Origin: JASJBU01 sp963790775
Lineage (GTDB): Bacteria; Pseudomonadota; Gammaproteobacteria; Chromatiales; Chromatiaceae
DNA length: 64,000 nucleotides
NCBI GenBank assembly: GCA_963790775.1
Contig: CAWBPR010000010.1
Coordinates: 307,662 to 371,661, forward strand
Direction of reading: 5' to 3'
Program-made: the position numbers and the translations under genes
Shown here: positions 17,319 through 25,444 of the stretch, in pieces
Layout: every line of letters starts with the position of its first letter
Position numbering within the stretch: the first letter of the stretch is position 1
Notes under the pieces: generated by a model
What the model saw: only the letters and a program-made list of their open reading frames with translations
Database searches by the model: none
What the model was told of the DNA's origin: nothing

Positions 17319-18226
17319 TGGTGGATCTAACCAAACTGGGTGAGGAATCCATTCGGGTGAAAGGATGGCTTGGGGCGCATAAATGGCTGCTCCTGCGCCG
17401 CCTCAGCCAACTGAGTATTCTCGCCCTGTTTCTTGCCGGACCACTGCTGGGTGTATGGATCGTAAAGGGCAACCTCGCCGCCAGCATGACACTGGATGTA
17501 TTGCCCCTGACCGACCCCCATGTACTGTTGCAATCAGTGCTTTCTGGCGTGACGCCGGAACTGTCGGCGGTGCTCGGTGTGGTCATTGTGCTGGTTTTCT
17601 ACTTTCTGGTAGGTGGCCGGGTCTACTGTTCCTGGGTCTGTCCGGTGAACATGATTACCGATCTCGCCAGTTGGCTGCGCCGTAAACTGGGAATCCGGAC
17701 CACCTCGCAGATCTCCCGCAATGCCCGCTACTGGATGCTGGGAATGACGCTGGTGCTGCCGCTGGTGGTTTCCGGTGGAATCGTCTGGGAGCTGGTGAAT
17801 CCGGTCTCGATGATGTTTCGAGGCATCGTTTTCGGCATGGGAGCGGCCTGGATAATTCTGTTAGCGGTGTTTCTCTTCGATCTTTTAATGGCCAAAGACG
17901 GATGGTGTGGCCATCTCTGTCCCGTTGGCGCTTTCTATAATCTGGTGGGTAGAAAAAGTCTCTTGAGAGTCAGTGCAGTAAATCGACAGGCCTGTGATGA
18001 TTGCAATGAGTGTTTTGCTGTCTGTCCAGAACCTCAAGTGATAAGGCCTGCGTTGAAAGGCGCAAGCAAAGGACTGGGGCCTGTGATCCTATCCTCCGAC
18101 TGCACCAATTGCGGTCGCTGTATCGACATCTGCGGTAAATACGTTTTCGCTTATGGTGGTCGTCACGCCATTGAAGCCAGTGTAAAGAGTACTGAAGGTA
18201 GTGTGAATCGGGGTGTCCGGGCCTGA
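17318..18226 (+). CDS. napH: NapH, membrane quinol dehydrogenase subunit
   Basis: 302 residues with four membrane helices, two cytoplasmic Cys-X3-Cys-Pro motifs (CSWVCPVN and CGHLCPVG) and two ferredoxin-type clusters near the C-terminus (CDDCNECFAVCPEP and CTNCGRCIDIC). The domain order is that of NapH, which oxidises menaquinol or ubiquinol together with NapG. The start codon overlaps the napG stop by one base. Confidence 0.93.
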   Translation: MVDLTKLGEESIRVKGWLGAHKWLLLRRLSQLSILALFLAGPLLGVWIVKGNLAASMTLDVLPLTDPHVLLQSVLSGVTPELSAVLGVVIVLVFYFLVGGRVYCSWVCPVNMITDLASWLRRKLGIRTTSQISRNARYWMLGMTLVLPLVVSGGIVWELVNPVSMMFRGIVFGMGAAWIILLAVFLFDLLMAKDGWCGHLCPVGAFYNLVGRKSLLRVSAVNRQACDDCNECFAVCPEPQVIRPALKGASKGLGPVILSSDCTNCGRCIDICGKYVFAYGGRHAIEASVKSTEGSVNRGVRA

Positions 18227-18273
18227 CCCGTGCGCCTTCTATTTTCGAATGAGTGAGAGTGATGGAGAAAGCA

Positions 18274-18699
18274 ATGAAAAAGTCTGTGATTATCTTAGTT
18301 GTGGCAATGTTGTCCTTGTTCTTTACAACGTCTGCAATATCAGAGGTTCAATCCTTGCGTGGTGATGAATTGAATAACATGGCGCAGAAGCCATCCAAGA
18401 AAAAAATTATGTCAGTATCGGGAGGAATTGAGCGCAGTTATAAACAACAACCCCCGATGGTTCCTCATACGGTGGACAAATATGAGATCAATCTGAAAAA
18501 TAATGGCTGTCTGAAGTGTCATAGCGAAAAGACCTATGAAAAGGAGAAGGCGCCGAAGGTGGGTGACAGTCATTATGTCGACAGAGACGGTAAGATTCTG
18601 GATACCATCTCCAGTCGCCGTTACTTCTGTGATCAATGCCATACCACCCAGGTGGGTGCAGAGCCATTGGTGCAAAATAACTTTGTGGGTGTGAAGTAG
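18274..18699 (+). CDS. napB: NapB, dihaem cytochrome c electron-transfer subunit
   Basis: 141 residues from the ATG at 18274, chosen over upstream GTG/ATG codons because GGAG lies 6 bases before it and MKKSVIILVVAMLSLFF forms a clean signal peptide. Two haem-binding motifs, CLKCH and CDQCH, and distal histidines (VPHTVDK, DSHYVDR) are present. NapB is the direct electron donor to NapA in the periplasm and depends on the Ccm system, whose ccmF copy is broken here. Confidence 0.92.
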   Translation: MKKSVIILVVAMLSLFFTTSAISEVQSLRGDELNNMAQKPSKKKIMSVSGGIERSYKQQPPMVPHTVDKYEINLKNNGCLKCHSEKTYEKEKAPKVGDSHYVDRDGKILDTISSRRYFCDQCHTTQVGAEPLVQNNFVGVK

Positions 18700-18794
18700 A
18701 ACGGCACAATGGTATGCATGGAAGATTTTGCCCCTTGGGTTATGGGATAAAATCTCGTTGGAAGAATGCGTTAATTATTATTTTGGTGTAAGTA

Positions 18795-19361
18795 ATGTCT
18801 GAAAAAAAACAGCGTAGTGGATTTGTATTGATCCTGATCGGCATCATCGCCGGTGTCATTCTCTGGGGTGGCTTCAACACCGCAATGGAGGCAACCAATA
18901 CTGAAACATTCTGTATCTCCTGTCATGAAATGGAGCAGAGTGTCTATCAGGAACTTCAGGAGACCATTCACTTCAGTAACAGGACGGGCGTCAGGGCTAC
19001 CTGCCCGGACTGTCATGTCCCAAAGGAGTGGGTGCACAAAATCGTACGCAAAATCCAGGCAAGTAATGAGCTCTACCATAAATTCATGGGTACCATTGAT
19101 ACACCAGAGAAGTTCGAAGAGAAGCGGCTGGAACTCGCACAAAACGTCTGGCGGTCCATGAAGAACACCGATTCTCGTGAGTGTCGGAACTGCCACAATT
19201 TTGAATCCATGGATTACGACAGGCAGGAAGAACGCTCGGCGGTTCGCCATGAAGAGGCTGAAGAGGCAGGTCACACCTGTATCGATTGCCATAAGGGCAT
19301 AGCTCACTCGTTGCCGGAAGGGTATGACCCCGCTGAAGATATGACTGGAGTATCGGAGTAA
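18795..19361 (+). CDS. napC: NapC, tetrahaem quinol dehydrogenase
   Basis: 188 residues of the NapC/NirT family: an N-terminal membrane anchor (about 10-28) and four haem motifs CISCHE, CPDCHVP, CRNCHNF and CIDCHKG. It oxidises quinol and passes electrons to NapB. It is the last recognisable nap gene; no napE, napK or napL is present. A 95-base gap without a clear promoter separates it from napB, so one operon is likely. Confidence 0.93.
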   Translation: MSEKKQRSGFVLILIGIIAGVILWGGFNTAMEATNTETFCISCHEMEQSVYQELQETIHFSNRTGVRATCPDCHVPKEWVHKIVRKIQASNELYHKFMGTIDTPEKFEEKRLELAQNVWRSMKNTDSRECRNCHNFESMDYDRQEERSAVRHEEAEEAGHTCIDCHKGIAHSLPEGYDPAEDMTGVSE

Positions 19362-19555
19362 GCCGTTATTCCAGAATCGTACAAAGACCAGAGAGATCTT
19401 GATGTAATGCCTGGTTTCTCTGGTTATTTACTGAATAATCAGATGATTATGTCGGGTTGTGCTAATTGGTGTGCGGTTCTTCACCAGCAGTTTGGAATTG
19501 GAGAATGCTCTACAATGGAAACTATGCCCCTCTATCAACTTGACGGCGGAATCTG

Positions 19556-20530
19556 ATGCTAACCGACTCTTTTGGCAGAAAGATCGAATATTTACGGCTG
19601 TCAGTGACTGACCGTTGTGATTTCCGCTGCTTCTATTGCCTGCCAAAGGGTTATAAAAACTTTTCTCAGCCGGATTCCTGGCTGACTGTGGATGAGATAG
19701 AGCGTTTGCTGCGGATCTTTTCCGAGCTGGGGATCAGCAAGGTCAGACTGACTGGTGGCGAGCCCTTGGTCAGAAAGGAGCTGCCTGAGATAGTGCGCCG
19801 TATCAGTCGTCTGCCGCAGATTGACGATCTCTCCCTCAGCACCAATGCTTCTCAACTGGCAAAGCATGCTCAATCTCTCAAAGCGAACGGAGTCAGCCGT
19901 ATCAATGTCAGCCTGGATTCCCTGCAGAGGGATACCTTCCATAAGATCACCCAGGGTGATCTCGATAACGTTTTAGCAGGCCTCATGGCGGCCAAGAACG
20001 CGGGACTGAATCCGATAAAAATCAATATGGTGGCGCTGAAAGGGGTGAATGATCATGAGATTTCAGACATGGTTCAATTCTGCCTTGAGCATGATTTTAC
20101 CTTGCGTTTCATCGAGACCATGCCGGTTGGCGCGACAGGCAAGAATGCCGCCGATCATTTTCTCAGTCTGAAAAGGGTGCGTGCAGACCTGGAAGCGACT
20201 TACGACCTTGAGCCGGCGGCAATGAGAGGCGCGGGCCCGGCTTCCTATGTAAGGGTGAAGGATACCAACCTGAGAATCGGCTTTATCACACCACTGTCCC
20301 AGCATTTTTGTGAGACTTGTAATCGCGTACGCCTGTCAGTGGAGGGAACGCTCTACCTCTGCCTGGGAAAACACGACAATCTGGAGTTACGCCCACTGTT
20401 ACGCCAGGGTATAAGTGATGATGGTTTGCGGGACAATATCCTGGAAGCCATCTCCCGGAAACCCGAGCGTCATGAATTCAATGAAAAACCTGGCGAGATA
20501 GTCAGGGTGATGGCGCTGACTGGCGGCTAG
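19556..20530 (+). CDS. moaA: GTP 3',8-cyclase MoaA (molybdopterin synthesis)
   Basis: 324-residue radical SAM enzyme: CDFRCFYCLP carries the N-terminal CX3CX2C cluster, GGEPL the SAM-binding motif, and FCETCNRVRLSVEGTLYLCLG the C-terminal cluster. It ends in GG (ALTGG), the conserved GTP-binding tail. It makes the first intermediate of molybdenum cofactor, required by NapA. It sits 194 bases after napC on the same strand, an evident functional link. A weak 8-bp inverted repeat (19387-19424) lies between, so it may be transcribed separately. Confidence 0.93.
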   Translation: MLTDSFGRKIEYLRLSVTDRCDFRCFYCLPKGYKNFSQPDSWLTVDEIERLLRIFSELGISKVRLTGGEPLVRKELPEIVRRISRLPQIDDLSLSTNASQLAKHAQSLKANGVSRINVSLDSLQRDTFHKITQGDLDNVLAGLMAAKNAGLNPIKINMVALKGVNDHEISDMVQFCLEHDFTLRFIETMPVGATGKNAADHFLSLKRVRADLEATYDLEPAAMRGAGPASYVRVKDTNLRIGFITPLSQHFCETCNRVRLSVEGTLYLCLGKHDNLELRPLLRQGISDDGLRDNILEAISRKPERHEFNEKPGEIVRVMALTGG

Positions 20531-20557
20531 CTGAAGGATCGGCTGTCGAGTGATGGA

Positions 20558-20695
20558 TCAGGTCGCTTGCGGAGGTATGTTGACCACCTCTTCTTGACCG
20601 ACGCTTTTCAGGCTCGCAGCGCCCTCCTCAAGACTCTGGGTCTGCCAGACTAACGTCACAGAAAACGCTATTGCAAGGGCGAACAGATATTTCAC
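20558..20695 (-). CDS. 45-residue exported peptide, unknown function
   Basis: A small frame from GTG 20695 with GGAG 8 bases upstream. The product begins MKYLFALAIAFSVTLVW, a signal-peptide-like segment, followed by an acidic/polar stretch ending NIPPQAT. It lies 99 bases after the Rieske gene in the same direction and ends 27 bases from the convergent moaA stop. No family is recognised. The signal-peptide pattern, ribosome site and operon position support a real gene, but its length leaves doubt. Confidence 0.5.
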   Translation of the reverse strand: MKYLFALAIAFSVTLVWQTQSLEEGAASLKSVGQEEVVNIPPQAT

Positions 20696-20794
20696 TTTAA
20701 ATACTCCAGCCGGTACCAACCAATGGTGTTGTTACAATCAGCTCTGATGGCTGCTTTACCTTATTATCGGCTGCAATATAAAGCATCTGTGGGC

Positions 20795-21139
20795 TTATTT
20801 CCAGATCAGATCCTCTGAAGAGGGTTGATGCGGGTCAATAAACAGCAGGTTTTCGTCACGCTTGATAGCATAGGTTCGAATCGATTCTGTGGCAGGTTCC
20901 TCCATGGGTTCGCCTGTCTTGAGGCTGAATCGGCTGCCATGCAGTGAGCACTTGATCATTTCACCTTGTATGCACCCCAGGTAGAGTGAAACCTCTTCAT
21001 GACTGCAAAGGTCATCGACAGCGTAATAGGCGGTTTCGGTATGCGCAATGAGATATCGTTTCCCGTCTATCTCGATACGTTTCATGCCACCGACAGGCAC
21101 CTCATCCGAAGCCGCCACTTCTATCCACTTGCCACTCAT
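20795..21139 (-). CDS. Rieske [2Fe-2S] protein, NirD-like
   Basis: 114 residues with the Rieske ligands Cys45-His47 (LCSHEE) and Cys64-His67 (KCSLHGSRF). The 15-17 residue spacing matches the Rieske ferredoxin / NirD family. No signal peptide is seen, so it is cytoplasmic. Family members are small subunits of assimilatory nitrite reductases or ferredoxins of oxygenases. No nirB or oxygenase lies in the window. It follows the TrpD2-like gene by 4 bases, so they form one operon. Closeness to nap-moaA suggests a nitrogen-oxide role, which is inference only. Confidence 0.82.
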   Translation of the reverse strand: MSGKWIEVAASDEVPVGGMKRIEIDGKRYLIAHTETAYYAVDDLCSHEEVSLYLGCIQGEMIKCSLHGSRFSLKTGEPMEEPATESIRTYAIKRDENLLFIDPHQPSSEDLIWK

Positions 21140-21143
21140 CGGA

Positions 21144-22250
21144 TCACCTCAAACGATACATGGCGGATCCCGAATCAAGAATCTGCCTGACGGTACTGGC
21201 TGCAGATGTCAGGTCGCTCGACTTGCCGGTATGCCAAAGTATCAGAGCACAGGCATAGAGCAACGAGTCGTAGGCGGGGCCGCGCGCTCCTTTCAGCGCG
21301 GAGAGTCCTGATTCCGCAGCAGCAGCTGCAGCCGATTGGGTGTCGGAGATGCACGCAATCTCATCATCGGTTCGGCTTTTCGTGACGCCCTCCGGAAGCG
21401 GGACGGCTCTGACACTCTGCTCAATTCCAAGCTCGAGCGGGTTGATATCCTGGTCTTGTTCGATGCCGAAATCCTGATAGCGAAAAACCTTACCCTGTTG
21501 TCGCAATGAGGGTATCACTCCGCCTTCGGTGCCACGCACCAGAAGTGCCGATTCAAATCCCGCATAGCGGCCCAAAGCCGCATATTTTGGAGGATAGGGT
21601 TTGTGCACATAACCCGTTATCAGATGGGTTTTGCTGCGGCCGCTGACAGGTTTCGCAAGTACCTCAACGGTTGTTAAAACCTGGCGCTTAATGACATTTT
21701 GACGCAAGGGAATCAGCTCATGCAGCGTGGGGCAGAATGATCGCTGGTCCAGATATGCCCAGCCTGACCCAGGATCAGCTAGACGGCTCGCAGCCTGTTC
21801 GACCGACAGATTCACATCAATCCCTGCCGCCTGCAGCACATGGCGGTGCGTGACGCCATATTTCGGACCAACCGAATCGAGTCCATGACTGATCGTTGGC
21901 AGGCCGCATTCCGCCAACACCAGTGGAATGAATGGGGCTACCAGTAGATTCCGGTTGAAACCATCATAAGGATCAGCCAGAGACACGACTTCGTCAACGT
22001 CGGCGGTGACAGAAATAGACGCCTTGAGGATGGCATCGAGGACGCCTTTGTTTTCGTCATCAGTCTCGCGTTTCATGCGCAAAGCAATAAAGAAAATCGC
22101 AGCCTGTACGTCATTCACTTCGCCGTTCAGGATGGCCTGCATCCCCTTGCTTGCCTCATCAAGAGAGATGTCTTTACTCAGCTCAGGCCCTGTGGCGATG
22201 CGCTGAATAATGGAGTGCATGATCTCTTGAGGGGATTGGGTATTGTTCAT
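21144..22250 (-). CDS. ybiB: TrpD2/YbiB-like anthranilate phosphoribosyltransferase homologue
   Basis: 368 residues of the nucleoside phosphorylase / TrpD superfamily: an N-terminal helical domain (GPELSKDISLDEASKGMQAI) and a phosphoribosyltransferase-like domain with a degenerate substrate loop (LADPYDGFNRNLLVAP, SHGLDSVGPKYGVTHR). Poor match to the catalytic GTG loop of true TrpD and the lack of trp neighbours indicate the YbiB/TrpD2 group, whose E. coli member binds nucleic acid. A sigma70-like promoter lies directly upstream (22288-22315). It heads the operon with the Rieske protein and the small peptide. Confidence 0.8.
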   Translation of the reverse strand: MNNTQSPQEIMHSIIQRIATGPELSKDISLDEASKGMQAILNGEVNDVQAAIFFIALRMKRETDDENKGVLDAILKASISVTADVDEVVSLADPYDGFNRNLLVAPFIPLVLAECGLPTISHGLDSVGPKYGVTHRHVLQAAGIDVNLSVEQAASRLADPGSGWAYLDQRSFCPTLHELIPLRQNVIKRQVLTTVEVLAKPVSGRSKTHLITGYVHKPYPPKYAALGRYAGFESALLVRGTEGGVIPSLRQQGKVFRYQDFGIEQDQDINPLELGIEQSVRAVPLPEGVTKSRTDDEIACISDTQSAAAAAAESGLSALKGARGPAYDSLLYACALILWHTGKSSDLTSAASTVRQILDSGSAMYRLR

Positions 22251-22287
22251 TTACTGCCGCCACTACAAATGAATGAAATTCCTGCGG

Positions 22288-22315
22288 AGTATAAAAAGTT
22301 GACTGATTTTGTCAA
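22288..22315 (-). promoter_or_regulatory. Sigma70-type promoter of the TrpD2-Rieske operon
   Basis: On the minus strand TTGACA (22315-22310), a 16-base spacer and TATACT (22293-22288). Both hexamers are near consensus. The expected start near 22281 gives a leader of about 30 bases before the ATG at 22250. Confidence 0.65.
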
Positions 22316-22456
22316 GATTGACCAGCGGCCAATTCAGGGAAAAAGGGAGGATGCTAGCGATGCAGATTCAAATCAAACCAAAGCGGGTGAGTCTGTAAAG
22401 ACGTTAATTTGTGCGGGCCAAGCTCCATTTGGCCCTAGGTCAGCGTTTAAACCAAA

Positions 22457-22750
22457 TCATTTTTTATGAACAACCGACGTCAAAACATTGCGATATTCAA
22501 AAAATACTGAATATTCCGGATAGTCCCAGCGGGTAATGGGTGGGTCGCCGATCCATGGGTGTGCGACGGAGGGCTCCCCGTATTGTCGCTTGACCTGATC
22601 CATGTTCATTCCACGAGTCGGTCGTGGAATACCCTCTCCACTGTTCACCGGGGACTCGTGAATAGAATCCATCAAAAGTACATCAGCAAACAGGGTTGTG
22701 GCGAATAAAACCAAGCCACTGATGGCAAAAATGGGTATGCCAGATTTCAT
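22457..22750 (-). CDS. Small exported protein of a conserved uncharacterised family
   Basis: 97 residues from the ATG at 22750 (an in-frame ATG lies 9 bases upstream). A signal peptide (about 1-23, ending TTLFA) precedes a compact domain with RPTRGMNMDQVKRQYGEP and ITRWDYPEYSVFFEYRNV. This pattern is widespread as a short exported protein in gammaproteobacteria and resembles the BamE/SmpA fold in its GMN-x-QV-x3-YGEP start. That relationship is an inference. It is divergent from lolC, 116 bases away. No function is known. Confidence 0.72.
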   Translation of the reverse strand: MKSGIPIFAISGLVLFATTLFADVLLMDSIHESPVNSGEGIPRPTRGMNMDQVKRQYGEPSVAHPWIGDPPITRWDYPEYSVFFEYRNVLTSVVHKK

Positions 22751-22866
22751 AATGTGCAACTCCAGAAAAAATCCTTAATGAATGAATATAGCACTCCAGC
22801 CTAACTATAGAAGTACGCATTGATTTTTATTCCCGGTCATACCCGGTTGTGGTTTAATGGCTGCCT

Positions 22867-24114
22867 ATGTTTAAACCCCTCGAGCTTTTTATCGGCCTGC
22901 GTTATACCCGGGCCAAGCGACGCAACCACTTTATCTCTTTCATCTCCATGATATCCATGCTTGGGATTATGCTGGGTGTGGTTGCGCTGATCGTCGTGTT
23001 GTCGGTTATGAACGGATTTCATAAGGAAGTCCGTGAACGGATTCTCGGTATGGCCTCCCATGCCACCATCTCCGCTGTGCAGGACGGGTTGCAGGATTGG
23101 CAGGCAGTCCAGGCGGAAGCCGAAAAACATCCCAGTGTCATTGGTCATGCGCCTTATGTGGAGGGTCAGGGCATGCTGATCAATGGACAAAAGGTGAGCG
23201 GCGTTCTGCTGAGAGGAATTCTGCCGCAAGAGGAGAGTAAGGTCTCGGATGTGATATCGGCAATCAAGATTGGCAGCGTGGATGACTTGAAAGTCGGTGA
23301 ATACAACATCATACTGGGGAGGGAGCTGGCCTTTGCCCTGGGTGTGAACACAGGCGACCGGATCACCCTGGTAACTCCCCAGGTCAACGTAACTCCTGCT
23401 GGTATCATGCCGCGCCTCAAACGCTTTACGGTAAAAGGAATTTTTGAAGTGGGGATGGGGGACTATGATCGCAACGTGGCGCTTCTGCACTTGCAGGATG
23501 CCGCCAAACTCATGCGCCTGAAGGATAGCGTGACAGGTGTTCGGCTCAAGTTGACGGATCTCTACCAGGCGCCCCAGGTTTCCCGGGAACTGGCGATGAG
23601 CATGGGAGGGTACTACCGAATCAGTGACTGGACCATGCAGCACAGAAATTTCTTCGCTGCACTGCAAACCGAAAAGCGCATGATGTCTATCATCCTGTCG
23701 CTTATCGTCGCGGTAGCCGCATTCAATATCGTGTCTACCCTGGTGATGGTGGTGACAGACAAACAGTCGGATATTGCCATTCTGAGGACGCTGGGCGCCT
23801 CTCCGGGCACCATCATGGGGATTTTTATCGTGCAAGGCGCCACCATCGGCTTTGTCGGTAATATCCTGGGCATGATCGGTGGACTGCTGCTGGCCAATAA
23901 TGTGGAAGCTATCGTGAGTCGGGTGGAAGAACTGTTCAATATCGATTTTCTTGATCCAAGCATCTATTACATCAGTGAGTTGCCTTCGGATCCCCATCTG
24001 CAGGATATCCTTTTTATCGGCAGCACAGCTTTCATTATCACCCTGCTGGCTACGCTCTATCCCGCATGGCGTGCATCACGTACTCAGCCCGCTGAGGCAT
24101 TGCGCTATGAATAG
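22867..24114 (+). CDS. lolC: Lipoprotein-releasing system permease LolC/LolE
   Basis: 415 residues: N-terminal helix (about 20-48), a large periplasmic domain (about 50-265), and three C-terminal helices with the FtsX-type region AILRTLGASPGTIMGIFIVQG. With LolD it extracts mature lipoproteins from the inner membrane and hands them to LolA. Only one permease gene is seen, directly followed by lolD. The second partner must lie elsewhere, or the system uses a single LolF-type permease. Its stop overlaps the lolD start by 8 bases. Confidence 0.9.
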   Translation: MFKPLELFIGLRYTRAKRRNHFISFISMISMLGIMLGVVALIVVLSVMNGFHKEVRERILGMASHATISAVQDGLQDWQAVQAEAEKHPSVIGHAPYVEGQGMLINGQKVSGVLLRGILPQEESKVSDVISAIKIGSVDDLKVGEYNIILGRELAFALGVNTGDRITLVTPQVNVTPAGIMPRLKRFTVKGIFEVGMGDYDRNVALLHLQDAAKLMRLKDSVTGVRLKLTDLYQAPQVSRELAMSMGGYYRISDWTMQHRNFFAALQTEKRMMSIILSLIVAVAAFNIVSTLVMVVTDKQSDIAILRTLGASPGTIMGIFIVQGATIGFVGNILGMIGGLLLANNVEAIVSRVEELFNIDFLDPSIYYISELPSDPHLQDILFIGSTAFIITLLATLYPAWRASRTQPAEALRYE

Positions 24115-24793
24115 GTCTGAATCCGTGCTGCTTGCGGAGGGTCTTGAGCGCACCTTTGTCCAAGGCAATCTGCGTGTCGAAGTCCTGCGCAACGTGAATT
24201 TCAAGGTCAATAAAGGTGAGAGAATCGCCATCGTCGGTGCTTCCGGGTCCGGTAAGAGTACTCTGCTGCATTGCCTGGGTGGACTGGACCGACCCAATGC
24301 GGGGCGGGTCGAGCTGATGGGCACGGAGATTCTTGGTCTGGGAGAGAAAGAGCGGGGACGGTTACGCAACCGCAGTCTGGGTTTCGTCTATCAGTTCCAT
24401 CACCTTCTGGCTGAATTCACCGCCTTGGAAAATGTTGCCATGCCGCTGTTGATTGGCAACTGGTCAGTGTCTGAGGCAATACAGCTGGCAACCAATATGC
24501 TGGAACGGGTAGGCCTGGCTAACCGCATCCAGCACAAACCTTCCGAGTTGTCCGGTGGGGAAAGGCAGCGGGCCGCATTGGCCCGTGCACTGGTGCACAG
24601 CCCGGAATGCGTATTGGCGGATGAACCCACCGGCAATCTGGATCGCCGTTCAGCTGAACAGGTCTATGAGTTAATGCTTGATCTTAATCGGGAGCAGGGA
24701 ACCAGCTTCGTGGTGGTGACCCATGACCCTGATTTGGCGGCCCGCATGGATAAGACCTGGAATCTGGATGACGGGGTGCTTACTGAGAGGTGA
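24107..24793 (+). CDS. lolD: Lipoprotein-releasing system ATPase LolD
   Basis: 228 residues from the ATG at 24107, overlapping lolC by 8 bases and giving the family's usual length. Walker A GASGSGKSTLLHCLGG, signature LSGGERQRAALARALV, Walker B VLADEPTGNLD and the H-loop VTHD are present, as is the LolD motif segment around VYQFHHLLAEFTALENV. It powers lipoprotein release with LolC. It ends one base before the convergent DUF2062 stop. Confidence 0.93.
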   Translation: MNRSESVLLAEGLERTFVQGNLRVEVLRNVNFKVNKGERIAIVGASGSGKSTLLHCLGGLDRPNAGRVELMGTEILGLGEKERGRLRNRSLGFVYQFHHLLAEFTALENVAMPLLIGNWSVSEAIQLATNMLERVGLANRIQHKPSELSGGERQRAALARALVHSPECVLADEPTGNLDRRSAEQVYELMLDLNREQGTSFVVVTHDPDLAARMDKTWNLDDGVLTER

Positions 24794-24794
24794 T

Positions 24795-25322
24795 TTAGTC
24801 TTTGGCGAGGCGTTGATCACTGCGTCTCTTCCATTGACGAATGGCGTGTAACCGCCAGAGTCCACGAATTGCAGAATAGCCGATGATGGCGGCGCTAGTG
24901 CCGCTGATCAGACAGCCAAGTAAAAATGGCGCCCAGACGCCATCCAGCCCGCCGTTCCTGAACCAATCGAGGCTGAAATCAAAGTTGCCGGCACTCGGCG
25001 GCACTCCAATCACCCAGGTGCCAACCAGATAAGCGAAGAAGAATATCGGTGGAATTGTCAGAGGATTGGTTATCCAGACCAATACCACTGAGAGTGGAAG
25101 ATTGACCCTAAAGATTATCGCCGCACCGGCGGCTAAAATCATTTGAAAGGGCAAAGGCACGAAAGCCATGAACAGGCCGACAGCAAAGGCGCCGGCAGAT
25201 GAACGGCGGTTGATATGCCACAGATTTGCATCATGCAAAAGCTTACCAAAGATCAGCAGGTGCCTATGCTTACGAATAGCATCGCGATTGGGAGTGATTT
25301 GCTTGATCAGCTGTTTAGGCAT
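24795..25322 (-). CDS. DUF2062 membrane protein
   Basis: 175 residues from the ATG at 25322 (MPKQLIKQITPNRDAIR), the typical DUF2062 start, although the frame stays open further upstream. Conserved blocks are NLWHINRRSSAGAFAVGLF, PLPFQMILAAGAAIIFR and VVLVWITNPLTIPPIFFFAY, forming about three or four membrane helices. The family is common in proteobacteria, often near comEC or lol genes as here. Its function is unknown. Confidence 0.85.
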   Translation of the reverse strand: MPKQLIKQITPNRDAIRKHRHLLIFGKLLHDANLWHINRRSSAGAFAVGLFMAFVPLPFQMILAAGAAIIFRVNLPLSVVLVWITNPLTIPPIFFFAYLVGTWVIGVPPSAGNFDFSLDWFRNGGLDGVWAPFLLGCLISGTSAAIIGYSAIRGLWRLHAIRQWKRRSDQRLAKD

Positions 25323-25444
25323 GTTGGTAGCGAAAATATTCAATACGCCTCCTGCGAATCCGGTTATTGAAGCATGGTAGTTAGCAGTCCGCCACATAAA
25401 TAATCGACTGAGACCTGTCATCACTGAACGGAAACGGATCTCCA

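Noticed and set aside
19362..19555. Possible molybdenum cofactor riboswitch upstream of moaA
   Set aside because: The gap is short and I could not fold a convincing Moco-type architecture; only a weak 8-bp inverted repeat is visible.
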